DNA from: Macrostomum hystrix
Lineage: Eukaryota; Platyhelminthes; Macrostomidae
DNA length: 64,000 nt
NCBI GenBank assembly: GCA_950097015.1
Contig: CATNEN010000038.1
Coordinates: forward strand, 10,197,501-10,261,500
Direction of reading: 5' to 3'
Numbering within the stretch: position 1 is the first letter of the stretch; every line of letters starts with the position of its first letter. The notes under the pieces were generated by a model. The model made no database searches, was not told the DNA's origin, and saw only the letters and a list, made by a program, of their open reading frames with translations. This document shows positions 11,476 to 23,765 of this stretch, piece by piece. Both the position numbers and the translations under genes were made by a program.

Positions 11476-12008
11476 ACAATTCAATGAGACAGAAGAGAAT
11501 TAGACAAAATAATATACTTGTACATCTGGAGTAACATAGATCCTAAAATAGGGAGAACCGAAAGAACGATTTGAGTGGGGGACTGTAAAAAGAAAAAAGT
11601 CAATTAAGGAACAGTTGCAGATTAAGTAGATAGTTGAAGCAGATAGAAGATGCTGCTGAGATGCTAAATAAGTGCAGACGCGTTGTAGACACGTTGGAGA
11701 CATGCAGACAGCAGACAGGGAGGGCAAAATAAAGTTTAAAAAAAAAGAATTTTTCCACTTTTCCATGGTCTGGCTGCACGCGACCGCACACCTGCACCGT
11801 CACACTCGGCTTAATTGGCAGCGGTATTTGGCGACCCACCCCAGCCCCCTAGCCCAGAGACTAAAATTTGAGAACAGTTCGAGACAATTTGTTCTGCGTA
11901 GAAATTTATAGTGAGGGTTGATTGCTCAAAATTTGAACTCATTGGCGGGGGGCCTGAGTCCTGAGTCCTGACGGACAATTTTAAAACTCAGCAACTCTCG
12001 CTGGGCAT

Positions 12009-12326
12009 TTACAGGGAGGAGGCGGAGCTGACGGTCTCAGACATGTCAATCAAGGCGAGATTGCGGCCCTTCGCCGCAGCCTCTATAACCATGAGGGCGC
12101 CGGGCCTTGGGGTGGCATTGTTCCGGGCCAGGAAAGGAGACTGTCTGGTGGGTGGGTGACGTTTTGGGCGACTAAATGTGGGACCTAACTAAGGAGAATT
12201 GTTAGGAGGGGGCCAGTTTGGTGGGAGCCGAGTGACTCACTGCGTCAAATCCCTTTGAATAGGGAAGTGAGGAAGTGGAGGAACAATCGCTACCACCCAC
12301 CCCGGTTGAGGATGCGACTGAAGGAT
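12009..12326 (-). CDS. Possible 3' end of an unknown gene, two candidate exons
   Basis: Candidate exons 12326-12241 (86 nt) and 12144-12009 (136 nt, ending TAA) join in phase over a 96-nt intron. The upstream acceptor has a strong tract (CTCCCCTCCCCCCAG), the donor is GCA|GTGAGT, and the second acceptor is CCACCCACCAG. The joined peptide is about 73 aa, with pieces such as PGWVVAIVPPLPHFP and GALMVIEAAAKGRNLALIDM, ending SSASSL, which fits a class I PDZ-binding terminus. GC-rich codon use resembles the confirmed exons. I do not recognise the family, and I found no convincing exons further upstream. Confidence 0.35.
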
Positions 12327-12649
12327 CTGGGGGGAGGGGAGTGAGAATGATTGGCAGCCGTCACACAAGCGGACTGAGAGGCGAGAATGGACTGACTAAC
12401 TAGCGGGCTTGTCTGACCAGCTAGAGTGAAAGTGGTTCCAGATAATTGGCGAAATTGAGAACTGCGAATCTGATTATATCGATTTGCCAAGAGGAATTTA
12501 CTAAGGGTTGCTCATCTATGCTCTAGTGCAGCAAATCTATTTTTTTATTTCGTATCATTGAGATTCACAGCTTTGCATATTTTTACATAATCCTCAGTTA
12601 ACAGAACTGTGCCGTTTTAACAGGAGAATACCTTAGGTTATAATTCTAT

Positions 12650-13392
12650 AATTCATCAGTTTCTAGTCCTAGAATCCCTCAGTTTCTAGTCCTAGAATCC
12701 ATCAGTTTCTACTCTAAGAATCCCTCAGTTTCTAGTCCTAGAATCCCTCAGTTTCTACTCCTAGAATCCCTCAGTTTCTAGTCCTAGAATCCCTCAGTTT
12801 CTACTCCTAGAATCCCTCAGTTTCTACTCCTAGAATCCCTCAGTTTCTATTCCTAGAATCCCTCAGTTTCTATTCCTAGAATCCCTCAGTTTCTACTCCT
12901 AGAATCCCTCAGTTTCTACTCCTAGAATCCCTCAGTTTCTACTCCTAGAATCCCTTAGTTTCTACTCCTAGAATCCCTTAGTTTCTACTCCTAGAATCCC
13001 TTAGTTTCTACTCCTAGAATCCCTCAGTTTCTACTCCTAGAATCCCTTAGTTTCTAGTCCTAGAATCCCTCAGTTTCTATTCCTAGAATCCCTCAGTTTC
13101 TATTCCTAGAATCCATCAGTTTCAATTCCTAGAATCCCTCAGTTTCTAGTCCTAGAATCCCTCAGTTTCTACTCCTAGAATCCCTTAGTTTCTAGTCCTA
13201 GAATACCTCAGTTTCTATTCCTAGAATCCCTCAGTTTCTACTCCTAGAATCCATCAGTTTCTACTCTAAGAATCCCTCAGTTTCTACTCCTAGAATCCAT
13301 CAGTTTCTACTCTAAGAATCCCTCAGTTTCTATTCCTAGAATCTCTTAGTTTCCGCTCCTAGAATCCCTCAGTTTCTACTCTAAGAATATAT
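12650..13392. repeat. 23-bp minisatellite, about 32 copies
   Basis: The unit is CTCAGTTTCTACTCCTAGAA plus TCC, with substitutions such as 'tagtcc', 'tattcc', 'actctaag' and 'ttagttt'. The array is continuous and highly homogeneous. Confidence 0.96.
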
Positions 13393-14800
13393 AATATTGA
13401 ATTATTAGAATCCCTCAGACTTCACACACAAAATAACCAAGGGGATATTTCTCTACTCTAAAATTCATTGCGATCTGAAAATCCTTTGAAACTCAGGCAA
13501 AAGGCTGAAGATGCTAATCGAGGTTAAAATCAATTTTCTCAGCTTTAAGTGGCTGCTCTGATTGTGTTCTGTTTTCTTATCGAGCTTTTTTGCTGTCTTT
13601 AAGCAAACTCAACTCAACAACTGGATTACGCAACCGTTTCCCATGCGAGTTAGACTGCTCACTTCACAATGGCCAGAAGGAAATCGATTTAATATAGCTA
13701 CAGCTAAACTGAAGACCCAGCAGAATGGGCAGATGAACCAGCTCCAGTTGGCGCGCAGAGTCCCACTTGAGTCCATGGCATGCAGACACGACTCAAACAC
13801 ACAGCCTAACAGACACTGTCAATATTTCTGAGCTGCCTCCTGGCTGATGCAGCCATGGCTACCTTTTCCTAGACCTGGCGCCATTTTCTGTCTACTTTTT
13901 TTTCGTTCCGCGACCAAATAGATTTTTCTGAAGCTCTCTTTCCATATTTGCCCAACGATTCAAACCCTATAGCTGAAACAGTATTTCAGTCTCTTTCTCT
14001 GCCTCTCTGCCTCTCAGTCTTAGTCTGAGATGTTGCAGGAGTGCTGCGGGTACTGGCATCCGCTGAATCCTGAGCACACACGCACACAGGCGTGTACATT
14101 TGCCCTGACTTTCACTGTACACTCTCACTGTGCCTCAAAGGTTGGCCCTCAAGGAGCGTAAATTGCACGACAAGCCACCAAGCCTTCTCTCCGCTGCTGC
14201 GCCCCAAATGAATGTGGCCTCGCTGCGGAATCGAGCTCAGGGACCTTGGTGCGAGAGGCAAACGTGTTAACCTCCTTCTGTGTCTCTATCAACCAATCTT
14301 TCTCTTTAACAGTAAAAGCCGTAAATTTAAATGTTAAGGCACGGGAGAAGCGCAAACTTTTTGTCTCGCGAAAACGCCCGACCCTTTTTGCTTTCACTTT
14401 TTCTTTTTTTGCTGCTCTTTACAGGGACAAAAATTAGTATGGAAAACAGTTTTTTATGACAATAGGTAAAAATGTGAAATTCAAATCGTGGGACCGCTTC
14501 AACTGAAGCAATGCGGAGTGAAAATCTCAGCAGCGTGACTAACTAACGCTGGCTTTTTGAACTTTGCGAAATTATGTTTTTTCCCTGTTTCACAATCAGC
14601 AACTGGGCAGGTTATCTCGAATTCCGCAAAATGCACAGGTGTCTGTCGACCCGGCGATATTGATGGCCTCTAGCGACTAAGAATGCAACCACTTTTCACA
14701 GGTGTACCTTGCTGCGAACTTAACTTTATCTGCTTTCATCTGTTGACACTGATCAGCTATTCACGATTCATACTGAAGTATTCGCTTTGTCTGAATCCTC
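13393..14800. other. Non-coding stretch with a SINE-2 copy at about 14035-14290
   Basis: Apart from the SINE listed separately I see no gene. Two short open frames around 13562-13831 and 13609-13800 overlap on opposite strands and show no domain. Confidence 0.5.
14035..14290 (-). mobile_element. tRNA-derived SINE, family 2, longest copy
   Basis: Read on the minus strand it begins with a tRNA-like head: GGTTAACACGTTTGCCTC, then a B-box-like GAGCTCGATTCC. The body contains the 'cacaccaagcc'-type and 'acacacgcacacag' segments, and it ends near CTGCAACATC. Relatives are at about 345-520, 25205-25275, 36005-36170, 47627-47720 and 58610-58760. Confidence 0.65.
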
Positions 14801-14809
14801 TGCTAACTG

Positions 14810-15192
14810 TCTCTCTCTGTCTCTCGTCTCTGTCTCTCTATCTCTCTGTCTCTCTGTCTCTCTGTCTCTATGTCTCTATGTCTCTATGTCTCTGTCTCTC
14901 TGTCTCTATGTCTCTATGTCTCTCTGTCTCTGTCTCTCTGTCTCTATGTCTCTATCTCTCTCTATGTCTCTCGTCTCTGTCTCTCTATCTCTCTATCTCT
15001 CTGTCTCTCTATCTCTCTGTCTCTCTCTATGTCTCTCGTCTCTGTCTCTATCTCTCTGTCCCTCTGTCTCTCTGTCTCTATGTCTCTGTCTCTCTGTCTC
15101 TGTCTCTCTGTCTCTCTGTCTCTCTGTCTCTATGTCTCTGTCTCTCTGTCTCTCTGTCTATCTCTATGTCTCTGTCTCTGTCTCTATGTCTC
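14810..15192. repeat. (TCTCTG)-type microsatellite
   Basis: An imperfect TCTCTG/TCTATG/TCTC repeat of about 380 bp. All three forward frames stay open as Leu/Ser/Cys-rich strings, which are repeat artefacts. Confidence 0.96.
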
Positions 15193-16184
15193 ATTTCGAG
15201 TCCACATCAAGTTGAGCAAGTCAATAAGAACAATGGAACTTACTGAGCCAGCAGTGAGCAATGCTGCAGAGTCAGATGTTGAGCCAGATAGCAGCTTATC
15301 AATGAAATTTATCAAAGCGGACTTGGCAGGTTTGACACAGACCGCATCGGAAGCGGCCGAGTAATACTTGAATTATCTTTCTCCGTCTCCGCCGTAGGAA
15401 CTTCTCTGCAGTAATTTAAATTGAGTGCAAGCGGTATAAGGGGGGGCAGAAATGCCTTGAAACACTACATTCTCGTGTGTTAAATATAAGCCCACTAGAC
15501 GAATAGCGAACTGGCAATGGTTGAACGGCCCTAGCCAATCAGCTGTGGGTAGCGTCAGGCTACATTTACTGTAAGATGGACCGAAACATGTGCCACACCT
15601 GATCATTCAATATTCTTCTTCTTCTTAAAGAGTTTTTTTAAGAGGCTTCGATTGCCATTTTGCGTATGACATGTCATTGCATGGTATTCCTCGTTCGTAT
15701 ATACACGACCTAAGATTGTTATATACTGGCGAACGGGAGCGGGATTAGACCCTTTTGGGATACAAACGAAGCCTATAGCTCTTGGTCCGTTCAATAATGT
15801 GCAAAGCTCTTTAAAACCATTTGGTTTGAACGTGACCGACGCTTAAATACGAGCTAATATAATAGGTCCGAATGACTTTCAATTCAGTCTAGCATAAGCA
15901 TCGAGTGACTACTTGGGAAAGGATTCTGGAATTGTAGAAACCATTTTCACCGAGCCGCTCTTGGGATAATGCCAAAACAGAATCCATTAAGGGCTCCGGG
16001 CGATGCTGCGGAATCAGAGAAGGAATTCCTTGATAGCATTCTCTACCTCCGGCACATCAGTCACTTTTTCTGCTGTCCATTTCCCGCTGTCAATAAATTT
16101 TGCATTTTCTCTTTTAAACTATACCGGTACGTTCTTGCTGCTAGTTTTACATTTTTTATTCATAGCATTCAAAATCTCTCCCCT
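15193..16184. other. Non-coding stretch between two pyrimidine-rich arrays
   Basis: I see no supported gene or RNA in this kilobase. Confidence 0.5.
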
Positions 16185-16792
16185 GTCTCATCTCTCCCTG
16201 TCTCATTTCTCCACTGTCTCATCTCTCCCCTGTGTCATCTCTCCCCTGTCTCATCTCTCCCCTGTCTCATCTCTCCCCTGTCTCATCTCTCACCTATCTC
16301 ATCTCTCTCCTGTGTCATCTCTCCCCTGTGTCATTTCTCCCCTGTCTCATCTCTCCCGTATCTCATCTCTCCCAGATCTCATCTCTCCCAGATCTCATCT
16401 CTCCAGTGTCTCATCTCTCCCGTGCCTCATCTCTCTCCTGTCTCATCTCCCCTGTCTCATCTCTCCCTGTCTCATCTCTCTCATGTCTCATCTCATCTGT
16501 CTCATCTCTCCCCTGTCTTATCTCTCCCCTGTCTCATCTCTCCTCTGTCTCAACTCTCCCCTGTCTCAACTCTCCCCTGTCTCATCTCTCCCCTGTCTCA
16601 TCTCTCCCATGCCTCATCTCTCCCATGCCTCATCTCTCCCTACCCCATCTCTCCGTTGTCTCATCTTTCCCCTGTCTCATCTCCCCCTGTCTCATCTCTC
16701 TCGTGTCTCATCTCTTCTGTCTCATCCCTCCTGTCTCATCTCTCCTGTCTCATCCCTCCTGTCTCATCTCTCCCCTGTCTTTTGTTCTCATC
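16185..16792 (+). repeat. 16-bp minisatellite (TCTCATCTCTCCCCTG), copy 1
   Basis: About 38 units. The same unit occurs in the opposite orientation at 23336-23765 and 25848-26155. Local variants include 'catgcc', 'cagatc' and shortened 14-15-bp units. Confidence 0.96.
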
Positions 16793-18151
16793 TTCAGGCC
16801 TTGAGGTACTTCTTAAAGGTACACAAAGCAGCCGATGTCCTGCCGCAGTCCAATCATTTGGTCAGCAAGGTACTCAGGACAGTGCTCAGAGTTCCTAGGT
16901 TTCAGAATTCAGACAATGACAGAAAGCGCATGCCTTTCGACTGCCGTGTCATCTGTGTCAGCCAGGATTGGCTAGTTTGATAAGTCAAGTTCCACGCAAA
17001 TAGGCCAGCATGGGTCCCGCTTGATCTTTGAGCACGAGATTAGATCTCTGAGTCATTTATCATTGTGGCTATGTAGGCTTTGATAGACAGCTTAGGTTGG
17101 GTTTTTAGAATTATCTGCACGACTATCCAATTGAATTGGCAGTCAATTCAAAAGGATTGCGTATATGACAATGTTAGATAGGAGTTAGATTGGAATCCTC
17201 GCTTCAGTCCTCCTAGATTTTCTCCGTCGTCGACATGTTATTGTTAATACTGTATACTTTGCTTTGGCCCCTAAAAAGCGGGCTCCTCCCGCGTGGTGGC
17301 ATGGGAGGCGGTTTGGGTCGGCTCTGAGAAGTCCCAGCAATTTGTTAGCCCCGCTCGCGTGCTTCTTCATTCATGGCGCAGGGCAAGAAATGAAATACAT
17401 AGGAACCGCAGCGCCTGGAGGGGATTCAACGCTGCCTGCCTGTCTGCCTGCCTGTCTGCCTGCCTGTCTGCCTGCCTGTCTGCCTATTTGTCTGTCTGCC
17501 TTTCAACCGAAGCACTGACTTGGTTTGGCGACGAAGTCTGCTTGCAAAAGAAGTCACTATATGTGATATTCCCTGGAGGCATTTCATTATTTGCTTATCT
17601 TTTTGTAGCCATGCGAAAATCGTTGCGCAAATTTGTTCCTTTGGGCATAATTCGGATATCGAATGCTATAATTCCATCTAAGAAAAAATGTTGCCAATGT
17701 TAAAACTGCAGTTTTCTGGAGAACAAGACAAGCTTGCATGAGAACAGCTTTTGCTGCGAGAGCTGTAGCAACACGGTCAGAAGTTTAATTCTCTAACCCA
17801 GAGCCCATTGCCCAGCATCCCGTTTGCCCACTATGTGAGCACACAGTTACCTGTTAATCAAACTGCAACAATTTGATTGACAAATTTTCAGACCAAGTTT
17901 AGTATAACTTTCTTGTAACTGTACTCAAAACTACCTGTGAAGCCTAGGCATTTTTGGAATGCTTTTTTGCTTCGAATTTAAGTTAGAGGTGAGTCACTCA
18001 AGCAATGAGAGGGGGACAGTATATGCTGAGCACTGTGGAAGTTTCACCATATTCAAGTGGTGAATGTTAAGCTAAGTTCGGTTCATTGTGAAATAGCAAC
18101 ATTTCTCTATTGCGAAATTTATAAAGATCAATTTAGAAAATCTTTGCTTTA
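16793..18151. other. Non-coding stretch with a short CTGCCTGC array
   Basis: A 12-bp 'ctgcctgcctgt' array sits at about 17438-17500. No gene is recognised. A 'ggcgcagggcaagaaatg' stretch near 17373 is GC-rich but opens no recognisable product. Confidence 0.5.
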
Positions 18152-18827
18152 TATACTGTCTAACAAAAGTTCTTGTACGGTTGCTTCTGTTGCCTCTAGT
18201 ATCCATAATTTCCATCCGTTTCAAATGAAAATTAGTGCAAATGAAAGCTGGGAATCTCTGCAACATTTTCTGTTTCACCGTACTTTTTTCTGGAGTGGCT
18301 CGGAACAGCTTGCTGTTTAGCACAGACAGGTCGAATAAAAAAGTGACAGAATGACATAGAGCAAGCAGTCTATGGCCAACTTTCTTCACGCGCTGACAAA
18401 CTCCACAGAGTGTCTAGGAAGCCTTCTGTCGATCGATCGCTCTGTGTGTGGGGTTTGCTTTACTTCTTCACCCCAGGCGACATGTCTATGGCCTAAACTG
18501 TCGCACATTTTTGTTTACCTTCTGTTCATAATATATCTGATTATCTGTGAAGAAGGCTTCCTAGACACTCTGTGGAGTTTGTCAGCGCGTGAAGAAAGTT
18601 GGCCATAGACTGCTTGCTCTATGTCATTCTGTCACTTTTTTATTCGACCTGTCTGTGCTAAACAGCAAGCTGTTCCGAGCCACTCCAGAAAAAAAATACG
18701 GTGAAACAAAAAATGTTGCAGAGATTCACAGCTTTCATTTGCACTAATTTTCATTTGAATCGGATGGAAATTATGGATACTAGAAGCAACAGAAGCAACC
18801 GTACAAGAACTTTTGTTAGACAGTATA
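18152..18827. mobile_element. Foldback / MITE-like element with 276-bp inverted arms
   Basis: The left arm 18152-18427 and right arm 18551-18827 are reverse complements with only a handful of mismatches or indels (for example gttgcctct versus gttgcttct, and one extra T), about 98% identity. They flank a 123-bp unique centre. The termini read TATACTGTCTAACAAAAG and its complement, so TA dinucleotides flank CTGTCTAACAAAAGTTC. That is the target-site and ACAAAAGT style of Tc1/mariner-type elements. There is no transposase frame in the centre, so it is non-autonomous. Confidence 0.82.
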
Positions 18828-19059
18828 GCTGTTCAACTTTTATTAATTCATTGAAGAGAGTTCTGTAACATGACATCATGGCAAGCAGCCAACAATGAGG
18901 TGCCCATACTTGAAGACCAAAGTATTCAACAGTTGTGCAATCAGAAATCAGACTGGTCTACTTACGCTCGCATCTTATATGATATAAAATCGGTGTTGAT
19001 CGTATTCAAAGCTGAACAGATATTCGAATGCGTTCGGAATATTGTCAGATATCGAATAT

Positions 19060-19245
19060 CGTGTTTGGAGCGTCGAATTCTCGACTTGCAGGTCGGGGGT
19101 TCGATTCCTAACTCCACTATTTGTGTCTTTTAGCAAGGCGATGGACACCAGCGTTGCTTCAGTTCACTTAGCTGGGTACTAGCATTAACTGGGGTGGGTG
19201 TGGCGTCTCCCAGTCCATGGACTGAACAGTCGTACGCAGCCTTCA
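19060..19245 (+). mobile_element. tRNA-derived SINE, family 1, copy 1 (5' truncated head)
   Basis: A tRNA-like head with GGGGGTTCGATTCC (B box) is followed by a body containing TGTGTCTTTTAGC, CTTCAGTTCAC and the core CAGTCCATGGACTGAACAG. It matches the fuller copies at 41089-41390 and 57815-58066. Confidence 0.8.
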
Positions 19246-20159
19246 GGCCAAAAATCGGTCAATTAAGACGATGTTTCTTTTTATTATTTTTCGGTAAATG
19301 TATATCCTATTGTTGACTGTACCTATTCCGGAGTTTTCTATCACAGGTTCTACATTTAGATATCCATGTCTCGAGGCCTTTAAAATGGAATTGATATTCG
19401 GGCTTTGTTTAGCGTACGTCCACATGCAACTATTAGCTTATTTCATAATCCACCCTGTGCTAACTCAGTGCAATATATAGGCCCAAAAATGTGGCCAAAA
19501 TTGCTAAAAAGCTATTCCGTAAAGGCCCAAATGGCTGTAGGTAATCCTATACATTTCCCCATTGGCCCCTATAATACAGGCCGTGTTTACACCGCTGGGA
19601 ACACAGTCCAACCAAACATATACAATGGGATAATCGCTGCGACTACATTGCAGCGAATGCTTGGTATTGCTGACTTGGTAAAGCAAGGACAGCCTTTCAT
19701 ATCAACCGGAAAACCGACACACCAGTTTAGAACGAGGATTTCTCTGTGCTGATTCGGATTAAAAGTCTAAATGGGATTTTTTCAAAGCCATCCCTACGGG
19801 TGGTCCGTGCGACTTTATTACCTAGTTGAAGGGGATATTCCAGTGGGCCCACTGTGGTAGGGTTGTGGCACAATATTGAAGAGGATGTAGACAAATGGAA
19901 AATTGGGTGGTGCAGCAGGAGAGACAGGAAACACAGTTTCCCATTCGATGGCATTGTGCTGGAAGAGTGATTCATGATTGTGGCTGAGTGTTTTCCACCT
20001 CAACAGTGCCGGGACAACTTGGACACATGGACAGCAGATTTGCAACGGGTGGAAAGTTAAAAGAGCAAATTTAAAAGTGAGAGCGAAATAAGGAGAAGAA
20101 ATTTAAAGGTTTCTAGAAAGTACAGTGACAATAAAGGCTAAACACTGAATTACTTAACG
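19246..20159. other. Non-coding stretch
   Basis: An open frame at 19405-19752 has no recognisable domain and is best treated as chance. Nothing else is supported. Confidence 0.45.
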
Positions 20160-20296
20160 AAACTTCCTCATTCCGAAACGTGGTCATTTCGAAACTTGGT
20201 CATTCCGAAACTTGGTCATTCCGAAACTTCCTGATTCCGAAACTTGGTCATTCCGAAACTTCCTGATTCCGAAACTTGGTCACTCCGAAACGTCAC
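20160..20296. repeat. 16-bp short tandem array
   Basis: About eight copies of TTCCGAAACTTGGTCA with a 'tcctga' variant. A small, fairly young array. Confidence 0.9.
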
Positions 20297-20879
20297 AACT
20301 ACGATCATTGCTCAATGTTAAACATCCACATTCTGAAACTCAAAAACTCTTTTAAAAAATTCTAAAAGTTTTCTAAACCGAAATTAATGTCTCTCTTTCG
20401 AGGTAAGAATCTCAAACAAAAAAATCCGTTTTTACTCGTTGGAAGACCAATTCAAGGTACGAGATATTTGCGATCTTTGGCAAGATTGTAAATTATGACG
20501 TGCCCCAGACAATGGACAGGACAATCTCTTAATATTTTCTTGTTAGTGGCACGCCAGAAATAAATGAAAGTTTGTACCTGAAATTTAATAAGCCTTTGAC
20601 TCGGTAGAATGCAATTTAAAACAAAAACAATTATTGCATTTTTAGCTCTGAGAAACGCGGCAGTAAATTGATTATGGCAGCTGAAAAACTAATTAGTAAT
20701 GCACAGTTTAAGTGAGTATGTACAGGATACTAAGCAAATTCTGCATGCCATTCGGTCTCACATGAAACGACTCGTATGCTATAAAAAGGGGCCAGCCCAT
20801 AGGACAGTAATGTTAGGTCCACTATCGGCCCATGGAGACTAAAGAGTTGAAAGATCTCGGGGCGTTTCAAATATCCACA

Positions 20880-21362
20880 TTTATCTTTTTTCTGTACCGC
20901 CTAAAATATTTAACCAATCGCCATGAAATGTAAAACAAAGGCTAAAACTTTCCGCTCTATCCGATGAAGCAATTTTCAGAATCACAAAACATCGAAATCG
21001 TCGAGATATTCAATGATTCTCGTCGGGTTGTCTGCTGGAAAAAATCACCAATATAGACCATTTTTCTGCTCACAAAATTTCATTTTGTACCCACGTCGGC
21101 TATGATTGTGGAATATTTAGGATTGATTAAATTGTTACTTTTTCGTTTTTTTAACTATACGGATTCGCCAAAGAGGTTCATGCAGAGCAATGTCCGTTGT
21201 CCTTGTCAGCAGGGTCTCCGACAAGAATCGTTGAACATCTCGACTACGCTGACTCAGACGGTAATAAAAGTTAGTTCATAGTGAAGGGAAAATACGATTT
21301 GTATGGTGGACGTTCACGAAAATCGGTCATTCGGTTTGGGAGCTGTTGTGAAGTAGGCAGTG
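20880..21362 (+). mobile_element. Dispersed repeat family 3, longest copy
   Basis: Shares blocks TTTCTGCTCACAAA, CGACAAGAATCG, TGAA(C/T)ATCTCGAC, ACGAAAATCGGTCATTC and GGGAGCTGTTGTGAAGTAGG with copies at 31560-31735 and 38330-38588. No coding frame spans it. Family type unknown. Confidence 0.7.
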
Positions 21363-23335
21363 GGTATTTGACATATCCCGTGGTCATTCCCCTGCTCGTG
21401 GAAAATAGCGTGGTTTTTTTCTACTATTAGGAAAGGAATCGAAAGAAAACAGAAAAATCTTAACCTTATCGTTTCTTCGAAAAGTTTAAAAGAAAAAATG
21501 GTTTCTGCCGCGTAGGTGGGCACTATAGTTGGAAGAAAATTTTTTCACCTCCACTATAGAAAACGAAGACAAAGAAAATGGTATCTGCTTAAGAATTGTC
21601 TTTGTGACAGTCACGTTTCTGCTTTTAGTTGGCTTAGTAATTTGGCTTGAGCATTTCCTAAGTGAATCATGGACTCCCAGCCCGCCACTTAGCATCAATA
21701 TCAGGAGGAAGGGTCGCAGGCACAGACACGACTCGATCTCTAGTCAGTCAGCCTGTCCTCTAGAGTCGGGCAGTGAAAAGCAGAACTTACACTTTTGACA
21801 GGTTGTGAGACCGACCCAATTTTGCAGACTTGGATTGCGCAGTTAGCAACGAGAAGGTTTTGTGCTGCAAGCGCTGATTGAGCGCATAAGAGATATTTAA
21901 TTTGTGTATCTTCAGTGTTCGCTGCAAAACTAAAAGCAAATATTTAACGTCGGAGAAGATTAGATAAATGCCAGCTTAGCACACACACACAGGGCCAAAT
22001 TAAACCAATATTGCCATGTACCAGACTCAAGCCTATCTTATTTGGCATTTTTCTGTATTCTTTTCTTGCTTTATTAGCTGAGAACAGCGGATTTAGTTCT
22101 CAATATTTTTACACCATAAAATAGCAAATGCAGTAAATTTGGTGGGTCATATTCATGCGATATAAAGTTCCTTTGCTAATTTATCATTACAATTTACAAT
22201 TCTAAGGACTTTGATCAAACAATCTTAACGTTATTGTAGACAAGCAGAACTGCAAAGTGTTCTAGAAAATAGGTTCTTGCATGGCACTAGCTTACCTGTC
22301 AGAATGTGCTTGAGTCGATTTGGAACACTATACAGACCCACTTCATACGACAATGTGCCTTTCATTCTTTGTTGCTGTTGACCGTTGTCATGACAACGCG
22401 GCTAAAGTATCGGAAAAAGAGCTGTTGCTAAAACTATTATGCTTCGAGAAAGAGAGCAACAATTTGAACTTTTACTTCGCTTCTAAAATCTGTTTGAGAC
22501 TCGTAATTATGCAAACATTTCTATTTATCAAGATTGTTAGCCCTGATAGCCATTTTGCAAAAGAACTGGTTTTGGTCTGTCTAGCCCTTTGGGCTGTGTC
22601 CTAATATAGCTTTTCATATACTGTACAGATAGGTATATTCATTTCGCCTGAAAATAAAGATTCTTATCAGACGTGCGGTGACTCCCTGTGAGTATGCGGT
22701 ATGTTGTCTGCTTCAAAGAAGAATGTAGGAATCTCAGAATCTCAGATCTGAGTCTCAGATCTTCAAGCTATCAAATCAGAATTACTGTCCACCTATGCGC
22801 GTATGCTGAAAACTATTTCTATAGGAAACTAAATAGGTACTCAATATTTGGAGCATAAGAAAGTAAATGCATATTAATCGAGTTGCCCATTTTGACACCA
22901 AGCATGATCGCCTCATGCGACACGCTCTCGAAAATGTGAGTCACTGACCGACTTAATGGCCCCAAACACCAGCTGGGGGGCCAATTTAAACTCGAATATT
23001 TATGACTCGGGCACCAGTGAAAGATTATTGAATGAAGAGATTGAAGTGCCGCGCATTTGAAGCAGAACACTTCTGGTCAGGCCCCTGCACTCCGCCTGAA
23101 TATCAAGTTTCAAATCCACTTAGGCCAGCGACCAGCAACCCGACAGGGCGAACTCCTCCTTGGCTCTGACCCACCCCAGCACACTTGGGGCCGAGAGGCT
23201 GCGAGAGCAGAAAATGATGGCGGAGTGAGGTGGCTGCGACCTTTGATTGATAAGCTGTTTAAACTGTACCTTGCTGGGGAAAAATATGAATACGGCTTTT
23301 GGAGTTCGCTGGACATGGGAGGAAATGGGCAGAAA
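21363..23335. other. Non-coding stretch, with one GC-rich island
   Basis: Mostly AT-rich. The island 23060-23260 is GC-rich like the real exons and could hide an exon on either strand, but I could not build a phase-consistent model. A 94-codon frame at 22320-22604 has no recognised domain. Confidence 0.4.
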
Positions 23336-23765
23336 GAGGAAACAGAGAGAGATGAGACAGGGGGAGAGATGAGACAGGGGAGAGATGAGACAGGGGAGAG
23401 ATGAGACAGGGGAGAGATGAGAAAGGGGAGAGATAAGACAGGGGAGAAATGAGACAGGAAGAGATGATACAAGGGAGAGATGAGACAAGGGAGAGATGAG
23501 ACAGGGGAGAGATGAGAAAGGGAAGAGATAAGACAAGGGAGAGATGAGACAGGGGAGAGATGAGACAAGGGAGAGATGAGACAGGGGAGAGATGAGACAG
23601 GGGAGAGATAAGACAAGGGAGAGATGAGACAGGGGAGAGATGAGAAAGGGGAGAGATAAGAAAGGGGAGAGATAAGACAGGGGAGAGATGAGAAAGGGGA
23701 GAGATAAGACAAGGGAGAGATGAGACAGGAAGAGATGAGACGGGGAGAGATGAGACGGGGGACAA
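23336..23765 (-). repeat. 16-bp minisatellite (TCTCATCTCTCCCCTG), copy 2, inverted
   Basis: About 27 units of CAGGGGAGAGATGAGA, the reverse complement of the array at 16185-16792. Variants 'aagggag', 'gagataag' and 'caggaag' are common. Confidence 0.96.

Noticed and set aside
19405-19752. 115-codon frame
   Set aside because: No domain, no splice partners, AT-rich; an antisense frame is open as well.
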